Source: Sordariomycetes sp. S80-01Y
Lineage: Eukaryota; Ascomycota; Sordariomycetes
Assembly (NCBI GenBank): GCA_037042185.1
Contig: JAXQJY010000031.1
Span: 620,001 to 684,000 of the forward strand
Direction of reading: 5' to 3'
Length of the DNA stretch: 64,000 nt
Part shown: positions 46,144 through 57,601 of the stretch, piece after piece
Layout: each line of letters opens with the position of its first letter
How positions within the stretch are numbered: position 1 is the first letter of the stretch
The notes under the pieces: generated by a model
Told to the model about the DNA's origin: nothing
Seen by the model: only the letters and a program-made list of their open reading frames with translations
Database searches by the model: none
Made by a program: the position numbers and the translations under genes

Positions 46144-46316
46144 GGAATGACGAACAACCAAGCTCAGCTCAACCACCACAGGCCTCAGCTCAGTACTCGT
46201 GAGAAGGCTTTGCTGCGAGAGGCAAGGTTCCTCAGAGTGAGTGCAGCGCAAGAATGTCCAAGTGAAAGAGGTTGTGAAGAGAGAAATGCTGTCAGGAATT
46301 CGGAGTGGCAGGAATG
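46144..46316 (-). promoter_or_regulatory. cluster of three AbaA-type CATTCY sites
   Basis: Read on the minus strand, CATTCC at 46149-46144, CATTCT at 46256-46251 and CATTCC at 46316-46311, within 54-226 bases upstream of the abaA start. CATTCY is the published AbaA target, so autoregulation is plausible; six-base motifs also occur by chance. Confidence 0.4.
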
Positions 46317-46419
46317 GCCGATGATAGGTATATGTCCTTTTCACGAGTGCAGCAGAGTGTGCCCATCTGATAACCTCCCGTCCATGGCGACTGGTATGAA
46401 GGATATCGCGTTGTGTTCA

Positions 46420-47000
46420 AGAGGGGGTGCCTTGGGTCGACTGTTCCCCTTTCGATTCTGCTCAGTAGTGGGATATAGATCCAAGACCCAGCTCAGGGTG
46501 GACCTAATAGCGAGCAACGAGGGGAGCAGCAGCAGCAGCAGCTTGGCCAGGCAAACGTCCCCTGCCGTGGACCCCATCTTGTTATTCCCAAAGGGGTGCA
46601 GAAGGGGGGGCGTAGGATATCGACGGCCCGGAGTCTATGTTGACCTCCCCACATCGTCCAGAAGGGGACTGACGGGGGTGGGCGCGCGCGATGGGTGCAT
46701 GCATGCGCAGTTGACAGCTAGATGTTGCGGGCCAAGACGACGCCGGCAAAGAGCTCAGCTGCGCTGCAGATGTCCGACAAGATGGTGGGTACGTGGAGGG
46801 AGACATCGACGCCGGGGGGAACTTAAGCAGGCATCATCGAGCCAGATGTCTCCGATGTGGGCGAACAGGCCAATCGAACCCCCTGTTCATATCCATTACC
46901 ACATGGCGGTCCGTCGAATGTTATTATGAGGGAAGCCTGGCCAGGAGAGGTGCTTTTGGCGTATGCAAGGGAGAGAGATCTATGAGGGGGGGGCGAGGGG
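46420..47000 (+). promoter_or_regulatory. cluster of BrlA-response-type elements
   Basis: Matches to (C/A)(G/A)AGGG(G/A) at 46420-46426, 46518-46524, 46966-46972 and 46994-47000, all on the plus strand, with one more in the other orientation near 46445. About one match would be expected by chance in this length with both strands counted, so the region is modestly enriched, as expected if BrlA activates abaA. Confidence 0.4.
46525..46542. repeat. (AGC)6 microsatellite
   Basis: Six perfect trinucleotide copies in the abaA upstream region. Confidence 0.85.
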
Positions 47001-47361
47001 CGGCGCGCGCGCGACAGATCAGGATGTCTCACTATGGGGCGTGCTGAAGAAGATGGCAAAGACGAAACACGAGAGCTGGTATGTGGGAGAGATGAAGATC
47101 AGACATGAAGAAGCTCATGCGCCTGCAATGCGAGAAAATTGAATTCGTGAGCTGAGGCCGAGATCTGGTTCATATCACGACCCTCACCGCGCGGTAGCCC
47201 AAGTGGCCAAGAGCCGCGACGACATCGCGGCCAATGTTGCGCTGCACACCCTTGCCAAGGGAGGGCCAGGGGAAGGCGGAGGGTGAAGAGACACTGATAG
47301 CTTAAGCGACAACCGTCTTCCAGGCACGAAGCCAAAATGATGTTTAGCCCTGTCCTCCATA

Positions 47362-50183
47362 TCAACCCTCGAACTCGTCCTCGTTATTGTCCCCAATATT
47401 GACCTTCTGCCTCCCCTTGCCTGTGAGCTGCTGAAGGGCCATTTTATTGGCCTGCCCTCCGACTTTGCGCTGCATCTTCTCAATCTCTTCTTCGGCATCG
47501 ACCGCCTCAGCCTCCGCAAAGTCGAGGACGAGCTTGCGGCCTAACAAGTGTGTGTCCTTGAGGGAGTTTAGCGCGTTCTCCGCTTCGCGGGGCGTGACGA
47601 AGTCGGCAAAGGCGAACCCCCTTGCGGTATGGTCCATCTTCTTTGGAACGCGGACGGATCGCAGCTGGCCGTAAGTCCCGAATAGCGCCCGAATGTCCTT
47701 CTTGCTGGCCTGGAAGGGTAAGTTCTTGATGATGATCTTTGTCCGTTGGCCAGCAGCCTTCTTGGCCTTGTCGTCCCGCTTCCTTTCTTCCGCGGCGTCG
47801 AGACCACGGTGGGACGCTTTGACGGTTAGCGTGTGACCGTCGAGGACGTAGCCGTCCAAGGCCTTGATCGCCTGGTGGGCCTGGTCCTTGGTGCGGAACT
47901 CCACAAAGCCAAAGCCCATGCTCAGTGTCTTGCCAGGCTTTTTGGGATCCGTCTTGGTCTTCACCCTGGCGGAGACGAATCCGTCCAACGAGGAACAGAT
48001 CGCTGCCAGCCCGTCCGTGGTCGTGTCAAAGTTTAAGTTGCGGATAAAGAGCGAAGTGGTGTCCGCCACCTCTTCCGGCTCCGCTTTATCGCCGCCTGAC
48101 AGCAGCTCGCCAGCGTTTAACTTTGACGCACCTGTCGGCCGATCACTCGCCGTCGGGGCTTGACCCGATGTGTCGCCTGGGAAGAGATCTTTGGGCGCCT
48201 TCTCCAAAAAGAGCATACTACTCTTCATCCGGCGATAGGCTAGCCTCTCGAACGCCGACTTGGCATGGTTGGCCTGGGCGAATAGCACGATGGCAATGGT
48301 TCCACTGGGGGGCATCAGGACCTTAAGCACCGGGCCGGACTCCTCGAACAAGGTTCGTAGCTCCTCGATCGTAGTGCCGTACGGGAAGTTCTTCACCAGG
48401 ATGGCCCTGTCGCCCCGCCTGTGCGATTTGAAAGCGTCAATGTCGACACCGTTGGCCACAAAATAAGCTTTGGTGTCCTGGATGACTGAAGTCTCCGCGA
48501 TGGCCTGCTTGACAGCCGCATCGGATGAGGTAGGGTCGAGCATCTCCGACTTTGAGACACCCAGCCGGTTGGCGACCGACTCATTGACTGCGTCCTGGTT
48601 CATGTACAGGCTGTTCCAGTTGAAGGTAGTGGAGGCTGCCTTTTGCCTCTTGCGAATCAGGTTCTGCTTCTTCAAGGGCAGCTTGGAGATTTCGAACTCG
48701 TCGAGCTCATCGCCCCGCTTGGCGCTGCCAGGAATGATGTGGATGATGCGTCCCTGAAACGTCGCCCCGTCCATCGACTGGAATGCATCGACAGCATCCG
48801 ATGGCTCTGCGAAGACAATGAAGCAGAACCCCTTGCTGGAGCCTGCTTTGCTCGCGGGGATGTGAATCTAGAGTACGTCAGTACTGAATGCCGACAATGT
48901 GTGACAGACAAGTGAGGGCATCGTATGGCTGATCAGACGATCGAAGCATCTACTAAAATATTCGCCAGGGTTCGCATCATATGCAGAGCATAAGCTGTCC
49001 CTATCTGGGTTCATCACGGAAGCCGAATGTGGGTGAGTGACAAGAGAAAACAACGAACCTCTGATATCGTGCCAAACTTTTCGAAGCTGTCAGCGATGTC
49101 TTCTTTGGTAGCCCCGTAAGGCAAATTGCGAATGAAGAGTCGAGATGTCCGGCGAATGGTGTCCACAGTGCTCTCGCCCTCGCCCTGTTCCTGGGGTACA
49201 TCCACGTCCATTTGTTCAGTGTCGCCCGTGGTTGGTTCACCATGAGACTCCTCAAGCGACGCTTCCCCATTCTGGTGAGGCGGTGATGACGTTGAGACCT
49301 CAGCTTGCTCTTTGGGAAGTTCATCCGGGTCCATGAGGTCGAGAAGACGATTCGTACGTGACCGTAGCCAGTCGTCGTCTGTCGCTGGAGGAGCTGGCGC
49401 GTCTTCAGAAGCTTCCAGATCTTCCTCGACTCCAGAATCCACTTTGCCTTGGTGCTCCTCTATGTCTTGCTTCGTCTTCTCCGCTGTCGTCGAGACCGTG
49501 GGCTGCATCCTTGGCGGTTGTGGCTTCATGGCTGAGGGCTCAGTCTTCTTCGGCAACTCCCGCTTCGAGGGAATCTGCTCGTACTCATCGTCACTCTCGC
49601 CCTCTGGAACATCGACTTGCGCCATCTCAGGAGCTTCAGTCGGTCCTTCAGCTAGAGCGCTTTCCTTCGCAGATCCCATGACATCCAGAAACTCCTTCAA
49701 TTTGGGGTCGGGCTTGACCTCCTCGCCCTTCCTCCTCTTCGAGACACTGTTCTCTTCGGCATTGTCCTCGGCGGATTTCCTCTTCGCCGGTTGTGATCCT
49801 GTTCCTGACCCAACGTCTCGGTCGCGCCCCTTCCGCTTGCTCAGACTGGGGTCTGAGATCTGGCATTCCTCAAGTCAGCAACACGCCACACAACAATACT
49901 GGGGGGGGCGTGTGACACTCACTGCTTTGGCCGGCTCGACCGAGATCTTAGACATGCGTACATAGGACTTGTTGAAGTACTTGACGGCCTTTGCGGCGTC
50001 TTCTGGGCTCTTGTAGCCGACATAGCCGATGCGTCGCTGGGGGATGAGCTTCACGTCCGTGACGTCGCCAGCGCTGCTGCCGCGTATTGTCGAGAGGTGC
50101 TTACGGAGTTCAGCTTCGGTGATTGAGGGAGGAAGGCCTCTAATGAAGATGCGCGAGGTCGGGGTTGAGGAGGGTTGTGCCAT
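47362..50183 (-). CDS. MRD1: Mrd1, multi-RRM pre-rRNA processing factor
   Basis: Exons 50183-49923, 49859-49059 and 48867-47362; introns 63 and 191 nt; 855 residues, the usual length. Five RNA-recognition motifs: RRM1 about 12-85 (RIFIRGLPPS), RRM2 about 325-405 (RLFIRNLPYG, with intron 2 inside it, then KGFCFIVF), RRM3 about 510-590 (AILVKNFPYG), RRM4 about 640-720 (SLFIRNLNFD, GFGFVEF) and RRM5 about 750-825 (KIIIKNLPFQ, RGFAFADF). A long acidic linker separates RRM1 and RRM2; the segment FNWNSLYMNQDAV between RRM2 and RRM3 is characteristic. Mrd1 binds the 35S pre-rRNA and U3 snoRNA in the nucleolus and is needed for early 40S cleavages. Exon 1 begins MAQPSSTPTSRIF. Confidence 0.93.
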
Positions 50184-52928
50184 TGTGAATTGGTCGAGGT
50201 TGGGAAGTTGGGAGGAAATTCTGGTGGTTGACAGAGGAAAATTCCTGCTATCGTTATCAATGTGGGGCTGATGTCATGTCTGATGGATGAGCTGAAAGCT
50301 ACCCTGGACAGTCATGGCAACGCGTGTTCTGCGTGCAGGTTGGACACGCCGACATCGACAGAGCACATTCAAAATACATATCACAGCTTAAATAAGGACT
50401 TTAAAATGACTGGAAGTGTAAGTCTGCAAGAGAAGGTGCCTCAGGCTGTTTGGTGTAAGGTGGATTAGATCTCATCGTCAGTGGAGGTTTATGGCTCCAG
50501 GAGCAAATGGAAACGGCAACGCGCGATCAGTTGTCAACAAATCTTCCAGGTATATTGCTTCACGGTACGGTTAAGTAAAAAAATACACGCGTTTGTTCAA
50601 CGAGCCAGATGGAATTTTGAGAACGGCAGACTTCATACAATCGCACCATATCCCACGTTCATGCTACGATTCTCTTACCTAATGCTCCTCCCACCCGGAA
50701 GCTTGTGCCTCTCCCCACGACGAACGTTGGGAGCCATCAAGATCCTGAAGCTTTCAAAGTCACGGCGCTGAACAAGCTTGCAAACTTCCAGCCAGTCAAA
50801 AGGACCCAATTTCTAGCTTTCGGAGTCTCGTGGGGCTGCATGGGGCCAGACAGGCGTCGGCGCTTAAGTCTGGTTGTTGACCAACGACGGGCCTCGCTCA
50901 CCGGCCATGCCCACCTCAACGCCGCATGAATTGCTCACACCGTGACCAAGGAGTCCAAGCAGACGAACTGCTGTGCCGTTTCCTACAGACCTTCTCCATC
51001 CTGCGACGCCTGCCGATGAGAAATTGGCTCCTTTTTGCGTTCTGCCTGCACGAAAGCCCGATGCAGTCTCCATTTGGCCGACGGTGACATATCAAATCCG
51101 TAGGGCTGTTGGCCGCGTGGCAGACTGTTGCTGGCTGAAAGGTAGCCTCAGGAGCGCAGCGAAGCCATGGGTCATCGCTCGGTCAGCCGCGCCATGGCAT
51201 CTGCTCTAGCTTTCCTTCTTGCTATTGTGCTAATGAGTAGCGTGGGAGTGGCTTGGTCGTGGAGCAGGGCCATCCATGGTGATCACACAGCGAAACGTCG
51301 GCCCACGGACTAGCATCAGAAAAGCTTGGTCGAAGCAATTGCTCCGATTGCCAGACGGCACAATTGGCAAACGCAAGACCGAGGTCAGGAGGGGAACAGG
51401 TGGTTCATGGCAGCCCCTGTCAAGAGGGAGGAATGAACCCGGCGATCTGGTCCCGGCGGCTTTGGCGCCACTCATAGGACGGTGCTGGTTGCGCTAAACC
51501 CCGCCGAGCCGGACCAGCGGTGGAGTTATTCTTGGGAACCAGAGGTCGATCAAGAGGGGACCAGAGGTCGAGCAAGATAAGTAATGTTCGTTGGCGGTCA
51601 AGCGTGGCCGTGCCGATGAAATTGGGCAGATTTTCCAGCACCTTGGGCGGCCATGAGCCTGAGAGACGTTGGGTGGAGTGGCGTGAGAGTGCCTTGAAGC
51701 GAGGTGTTGGTCGAGGCGTGGAGGTGCAGCACAGGAGGCAGTTGCTGGAGACTTGGACAGCCATGACTACCAACAAGCGCATCTCGCGCATAAGCCTCCG
51801 GTAGGGTTTCGACGCTGAAACGACGCAACTTGGCAAATCGCTCACATCGCCTTCATCTTGCAATGCTCCAGAGGCTACAAGAGCTACCTTGTAGAGGCCC
51901 GAGCCGTGTTCCTCTTCGCTAGTCCATTATCCTGAATTCGAGGAAAGAGAGATGGGACAAAAGAAAAGGGGTCCTTCCCTGAGAGCTTGGACCAGCAGCG
52001 GCGGGATCAATCAGGCAGCGCCGGGAGTGGATCCCCAAGGCCGGCCATCGAGGAAGGAGCGTCTGCCATTGGGCTTTCCCCAAGCCCATGCAAGTGTGCG
52101 TGAGCGCGTAGCCGCCCGCTCTTTAAGCTGGACCCACCAGCCGACACCACCAGCTCATGGCAATGGCCGGCCGCCTCTATCTCTCCCTCCTCCAAACTCT
52201 CCTCGATCCTCTTCCTTCGTTTCAACTCGCCAAACAAGCGCGAGCGGTCGTCTAGGTGGCCGAGTCTGCCTCACCTCCGGCGTTTTTCTTTGGAGAGAGC
52301 TTGGAGCTGCCACCTTGGAGCTCCCCTTAGCCGCGGTCTTCGTTGCGCCTCCACCAGGCTGTGTCTTAGACCCTGAGCTCGGCTCGCGACCCATTGCGAC
52401 TCTGGACCTTCGACATTGCCTCTTGCCTCGCTTTACTGTAGATCTGGTCCGTCAGTCCAGCACGGCCGCCCTCAAGTAGGCCGGGCTTAATTCTTCGCAT
52501 CGACGCCAGCTTCATACTATCGACGTGACCGACATCACGACCTTCCAGGCGCGCCGCCCGGGAGCCTCATATAAGGCTCCCCCGCCACTCGAGGTGGTCC
52601 TGTTCAAGAATCTATCTTGAGCAGTTCTGCAGCAAAAGTCGGACGGCCGCATTCACCTTCGTCACTGGTCTCATACCGCCATTGGAAATATGGCTCTTGA
52701 AGCTCCCCTTCGATCTTCTGTGCAGTTCCCGTTTGGCAGCCTACCCAGCATGTCGGCATCACCAGAGCGGGATGGCTTTAAGTCGCCCGGGAGAGTCGTG
52801 TACGAAACTCCACCGTATCTGTCAATTCGAGATGACAATCGCTGACCGTCACCAGCTCCTCGCCACCGCCGGCCACCGACTCGGCCTCACTTCGACCGAG
52901 CTCCGCCCAGCGCATCTCATCCAACAGT
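50184..52928. other. long gene-poor interval, nothing supported
   Basis: About 2.7 kb between diverging genes. Frames up to 175 codons (for example 51952-52479) have low-complexity, Pro/Ser/Arg-biased translations and no domain. The pyrimidine-rich 52.1-52.9 kb part is probably promoter and leader of the next plus-strand gene. Confidence 0.4.
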
Positions 52929-55135
52929 ATGCACGTCATGAGTCCTAGCGACATTGTTGGCCCGTCGCCCGTCACATCCAATGGCACAGAGACGACAGAG
53001 ATTGAGGACGATGCCACCGAGGAGGTGCGGCGGGCCTCCTCGGCTGATGAGTCGCCTGAGCGGCGGCGTTCAGAGGTACATCCATGAACCAAAGTTTACA
53101 AGTCGAAAGTGACTGACACCACCAAAGGCGCTCATGCTAACGACAAATCTGCCGGATAATTTCCGCCAGGGGGGTGAGGAAGCCGTGTCTGTGATACATG
53201 CACCAGAGAGCTTCGCCAGTTGGGTCAGTCAGATAGATGAAGCATGTGGGTGCGTGTACTGACCGAGGATAGAAGTCTGGTGAACCAAGTTCGAGATCTG
53301 AACAAAAAGAGCCTATCGGCAGGATCTCGCCAAAGGCAGATCAAACGAGCTTGGCAGCTCTGAACGGTGGTCAATCAAAGGTTGGCTCTCGCGTTACTTC
53401 GGTAAACTCATTGCTAACAAGGCGCAGGAGGACCCTGGGCCCTACCGACCACCTCTCTCGACCGACGTGATGCCAGTTCGATACAGCGTGGACAGCGCTA
53501 CGCCAAGGGCCCAGGACCTGCAGGACATGCTCAGCGACAGCAGTCGGGTACGGTCGAGCAGCACCAGCAGCTTGGAGAGTGAGTTGTGAATTGCCGAATT
53601 GAGTCATCTTCGCTGACAGTTCCAGAAATCGACGAGCAGACCGAGAACGAGGATAACGACGACGAGGATGACTTCGCTCACTTGCCACCTTTTCACCAAT
53701 CTGACGAAATCGCAAATCTTCGCACCGCTTTTCAAGAATGCTGGACGCTCTGCAACACGCTTGCGGGTCTCAGCTCAGTACATCGCTCGCGAGTCTTTCA
53801 CAGCTCGGGGACGCCTGACTCCCACGAGAGGGCATGGAGGACATGCTGGAAGCTGTGCCAGAAGCTGTACGACAGTGCACAGAACGATTCAGATTCGCTC
53901 AATGTCACTTTGAGCCTGGATTTGTGCCGGGACTTCTGTCAGGCGCTCTTTGATGTGCGGCATAAGAAGGATGAGCCGGCTGATTCTGTCCTACGCGTCA
54001 GCTTTGAGCTCAACAACCAGTAAGCTAATTCGCACGCTCATCTGGAATCCAACTAACAGCGTCCAGTCTCTATAGTGCACAAGACAGCCGGAATCTCCCT
54101 GAGCCTTTCCGCGAGAGGACACTCGACTTTTACATTACGCTCTGTCACCGTTTGATGAAGCAACGAAGCGACATCGCCGATGAGACAGATCAGTTGCTGC
54201 GGGCATGTTGGAGCCTGGCAGAAATGCTCTTCAGTCTACGACAGAACCGACGAGACGGCAGACCTCCCGATGAAGAGCTTTTGAGTTCGGCGGTGCAAGC
54301 GTGCTGGGATCTCATGGACATTTTCCGTCACGGCTGGACCCAGATTCACCCCGACCGCAGCACGCCTCGACCTGGCCAATCTTTCTTCACTCCTTCGGAA
54401 CGGGCAGAAAGCCGAACGTCAAACCGCTCATCCCGCTCCAAGCGCTCAAAGGCTGAGCGCGAAAGCGTGAAGTCTAGCCAAAGAGTCAGAGAGGAGCAAT
54501 CGCGGAAGCAACAACCTCAGTTCGTACCTGAAACACCAGTGACTGAATTCGAAGACACCCCCATATCACCTGCATCTCGCTCCCCTCAAATGCCCAACAT
54601 CATGGTCCTGGGCACGACAACTGGCGACTCCAACCGCGGGGGCCGCTGGTCCAGCAACGCTTCCAACCTCTCCTCTTACTCTCAAAGTACTCATAGCAGC
54701 ACCCGCACCTCCAGCACCGCCACCACAACCGCCGCTACCGAAAACCCAGATTTGTCGCGCGCAAAGATGCTTGTCCTTCGGGCGGCGATGAATCTTGGCT
54801 TCAACCGCGATACTATTACCGATCCCAAATCCGGGTCCATGATTTTGCAAAAGTTTGTCCAGAACCTTCCAGTCGGGTCCTTCGGCTCGGCCTCCCAACA
54901 CGCCACTCTCCTCCAACAATACAAGAACTCGGTCCTAACGGACGCGATCATCCCTCGGCATCACATACTGCCCATCAAAGGCAAGAGGGCATCGGCCCAT
55001 GAAATGGCGAGAAGCATCCATATAATCAGCCAGAGCTCGACGAGGTACTCTTATCTGAGGGAACTGTTCAGGTTTGTGTTCCAGTTTCCAATTGAAGAGG
55101 TGGATTCACGACGAAATGTCAGCATTGTTGTCTAG
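52929..55135 (+). CDS. conserved-looking fungal protein of unknown function
   Basis: Best model has five exons: 52929-53075, 53128-53249, 53340-53578, 53626-54019, 54067-55135; 656 residues. The first, third and fourth introns (52, 47, 47 nt) have good donor, branch and acceptor signals. The second (53250-53339, GTGCGT to GGCAG) is a guess: some intron must remove three in-frame stops between DEACG and the later SERWSIKGWLSRYFGK, but other donor/acceptor pairs also keep frame. The protein starts with a Ser/Glu-rich segment, then ESFASWVSQIDEACG, a strongly acidic tract (TENEDNDDEDDFAH), and a helical core with repeated ECWTLC / TCWKLCQKLYD / ACWSLAEMLF motifs. A Ser/Thr-rich linker and a conserved-looking end (LRELFRFVFQFP) follow. 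No family with known function recognised; a start at 52938 is equally possible. Confidence 0.7.
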
Positions 55136-56387
55136 CGAGTTACATGGCGCAAGCCGGCAAGGCTGTGGGTTTTCCTTTGAGTGTTTTCTAGCCAAGCAAT
55201 CCCGGGAGCGGGGAACGATTTTGTCAGCACCATTTGAGCCATATTGTTAGCGGAGGGTATCACGAACATTGCCCCACTTTTACCCCTTTATCCCCGACCC
55301 TCCCTCCCCCTTTTTCCAGATAATGAAAATTCACATCTTTCATATCACACCCTCCCTGCCAACCGGCTATCGACCCATCTGCCTTCTAATTTATATTTTG
55401 ATTTGCTGGTATTTTGGGCGACGCTGAAGATTGTATACGAGCAGGTTGTGGCAGGCGTTGATTGTATTTGAAGCCATCTTATAGTATTAGATACCCTCAT
55501 CAGGCACACAGAAGTAAGTTGAGAGAATGGGAGAATGTCACGCAAAACAAACCTTCACAGAGCCGCTGAACGTGAGATCCTCTCTGTGCCTAGTGGCCGC
55601 GGTTCCCCTAACGTCTTCGGAGTGGTCATCAGATGTCGACTTAGATATTGGAACGTGTGTCCTTTGACAAGTTGATTCTTGGATGGCAGGGACGTGTCTA
55701 TAAGCGTTTTTCTGGGAAATCACTCAACTTTCGTCAGCCCGGTGCAGCCATCGAGCAAGACAGTTTCGAGAGCACGAGCACATACGGTGGCCTGTCGTCG
55801 CGGGCGACAACACACACAATAGCACCGCCGTGTGGATTCAAAACTGCAAGGATCATGATGAGCGTCAACCTTTTCCTTGCTTCCAATATTCAGGATAAAG
55901 GAGAAAGCAGTAATCAAAGGCGTAGATAAATTGCTTCTGTACCCGCGACGCAAAATTCGTGGCGAGCGTAAACTCTTTTTCACAACGTCGATGCTCGTTG
56001 CTGGCACCAAATCGTGCTTGCAGGTCAGAGACACGCATGGTGAAGCTCAAATACCTCTCCATTGTATCTTTAGACAATCTATGATACTACCAGATCGCCC
56101 ATAGCTCCCCAAAGCTACTGTCTGAACTTCCATGAGCAAAGAATATCATAGCCAGATCCCAGCCCCAAGAACCGGTCCCCGGCGCCCCCAAAGCCATTCT
56201 TTCCTGTTCCACAGCCCAACCAAAAGCCATACTTTGGATCTCTGAATACCAATCTTAGATCTCCCGGAAGTAATAACGCCGAAGTAAAACTTTTCCGCAC
56301 CAATAGAATAATCCCAAGCGCACCACTGAATCAAAACCAAGACAGAACACCAAAACTAAAAACCAAAAACTAAAACCACTATAACAT
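55136..56387. other. intergenic between convergent genes, nothing seen
   Basis: About 1.25 kb with the 3' flanks of both neighbours. No supported gene, RNA or repeat. Confidence 0.45.
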
Positions 56388-57601
56388 TCAGAAATTAAAC
56401 GTCAGAGCCGGGTCGATCGCCATAACACTCGACGGCAGCTCCGAAAATCCTGGCTGGTCACCAAAGGTCTCGTCGGGGTCTAGAAATTAGCCAAAGAAAA
56501 CCAAAACTATTCTAAAACTTACCAGAACTGAACATACGATCGTACAAAGACCAGCTGGGATCAGCTGGGCTGGCGCCAGGGGTCTCACCGAGCGTGGAGT
56601 CGAAGATCTCAGTCCACTGCTCGGCGGTCAGGGGTTCAGCGCCGGCAACGTCTGAGTCCTCGACCTGAGGGGAGAGCTGCTGGAGCTGCTGAGCTTGAAA
56701 GGGCGAAAAGTAGGGGTTGATGGGCTCGGGCATCTCCATAGGTCCGGGGTCGGACTGATAGCCGGGCGGGAGGTAGGGGTTGGCATCGTCGGGGACACCG
56801 CTGGCGGCGGTCGCAGCAGCGTACGTCGCCTCAGTAAGTTCCGGGAGGGAGAGTTGTCCCTTCCCAGATGTCAGTGCGTGCAGACAGTCGTGGGTAAGAG
56901 CAACTTACAGAAGGATACCTCAAACCAGCCATTACAACGGCCATCACTCGATCAGGGCCGCCAAGCTCCGAGTCCGTGATATTCTCAGGAAGTGGAGGTC
57001 CTTTGGGAAGATAGGCAGCAGGGATGGCAGCAGGCCCAGTATTCATGGGCTCTCCAGCCTGAATCTTCTTCGCGCGAGGCTTCCTGGTCCTTCTGGTCGG
57101 TGTGCCGCCATTCTTGCGGGCGCGAGCGCGAGTCTCGGGCTTGAGAACAGCTGGGGGAGCGGGCTGCGGCGCAATATCGGGACGCGGGGGCGGGGGCTGG
57201 GACTCGTTTAAAGATCTGTATACGTGAGCTGAGAATTGAATAATATAGGAGTTACTTACCCAGAAGCGCCCTGGCTGGCCCTCTCGGGGTCGGTGAGGAC
57301 GGCAGGGTGATCCTTGAGCCACTGCGCATACTCCTCCACAGGGCGGCCCTTCCAGTTCCACATTGGAGTGCTGAGGATTTTTCAGTGACTGCCGAGATCA
57401 TAGATATGGGGAGAGAGTTGAGGCTTACCCGAAGCGAGGGTCCTTGCAATACTTGTTCTTGGCGTATCGGACGTTGCCGTCAGTGGCGTCCGGGACCATC
57501 TCCTTCCTGTACTCGATGGCGATCTTGGGAGCCTCAAGGCCCCTGACCATGTGCAGGAGGATGAACTCGATCTGTTCAACGGTGTATCTTGGCATAGGCA
57601 T
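56388..57601 (-). CDS. nuclear-looking protein with HTH-like N terminus
   Basis: Five exons: 57601-57429, 57370-57260, 57215-56909, 56859-56523, 56479-56388; introns of 58, 44, 49 and 43 nt; 339 residues, in frame throughout. The first 57 residues (YTVEQIEFILLHMVRGLEAP, then VRYAKNKYCKDPRFG) look like the helical Myb/SANT- or HTH-like modules at the start of many fungal proteins that sense or bind DNA. Then comes TPMWNWKGRPVEEYAQWL, a Pro-rich segment, and a basic cluster TRRTRKPRAKK that could be a nuclear signal. The C-terminal half is acidic, Gln/Pro-rich (QAQQLQQLSPQ) and ends with aromatic/acidic motifs resembling activation domains. A transcriptional role is inferred only from composition. 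A second ATG two codons downstream is equally possible. Confidence 0.72.

Larger units (their letters stand above)
46091..47361. promoter_or_regulatory. abaA upstream region
   Basis: About 1.27 kb between abaA and the 3' end of MRD1, both on the minus strand. It contains AbaA-type and BrlA-type motifs listed separately, an (AGC)6 run at 46525-46542, and GC-rich CGCGCG stretches near 46690 and 47005. No coding region is supported, although one plus-strand frame stays open for 260 codons. Confidence 0.55.

Noticed and set aside
46147-46929. Plus-strand frame of 260 codons upstream of abaA
   Set aside because: Arg/Gly-rich translation without any domain, in a region with regulatory motifs and microsatellite; judged chance openness of GC-rich DNA.
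51952-52479. Open frame of 175 codons starting with ATG
   Set aside because: Low-complexity Pro/Ser/Arg translation, no domain, overlapping frames on the other strand; more likely promoter/leader of the gene at 52929.
53401-53427. Apparent 3' splice signal (TTGCTAAC followed by CAG)
   Set aside because: The main reading frame continues through it without a stop and into the next segment in frame, so no intron is needed there.
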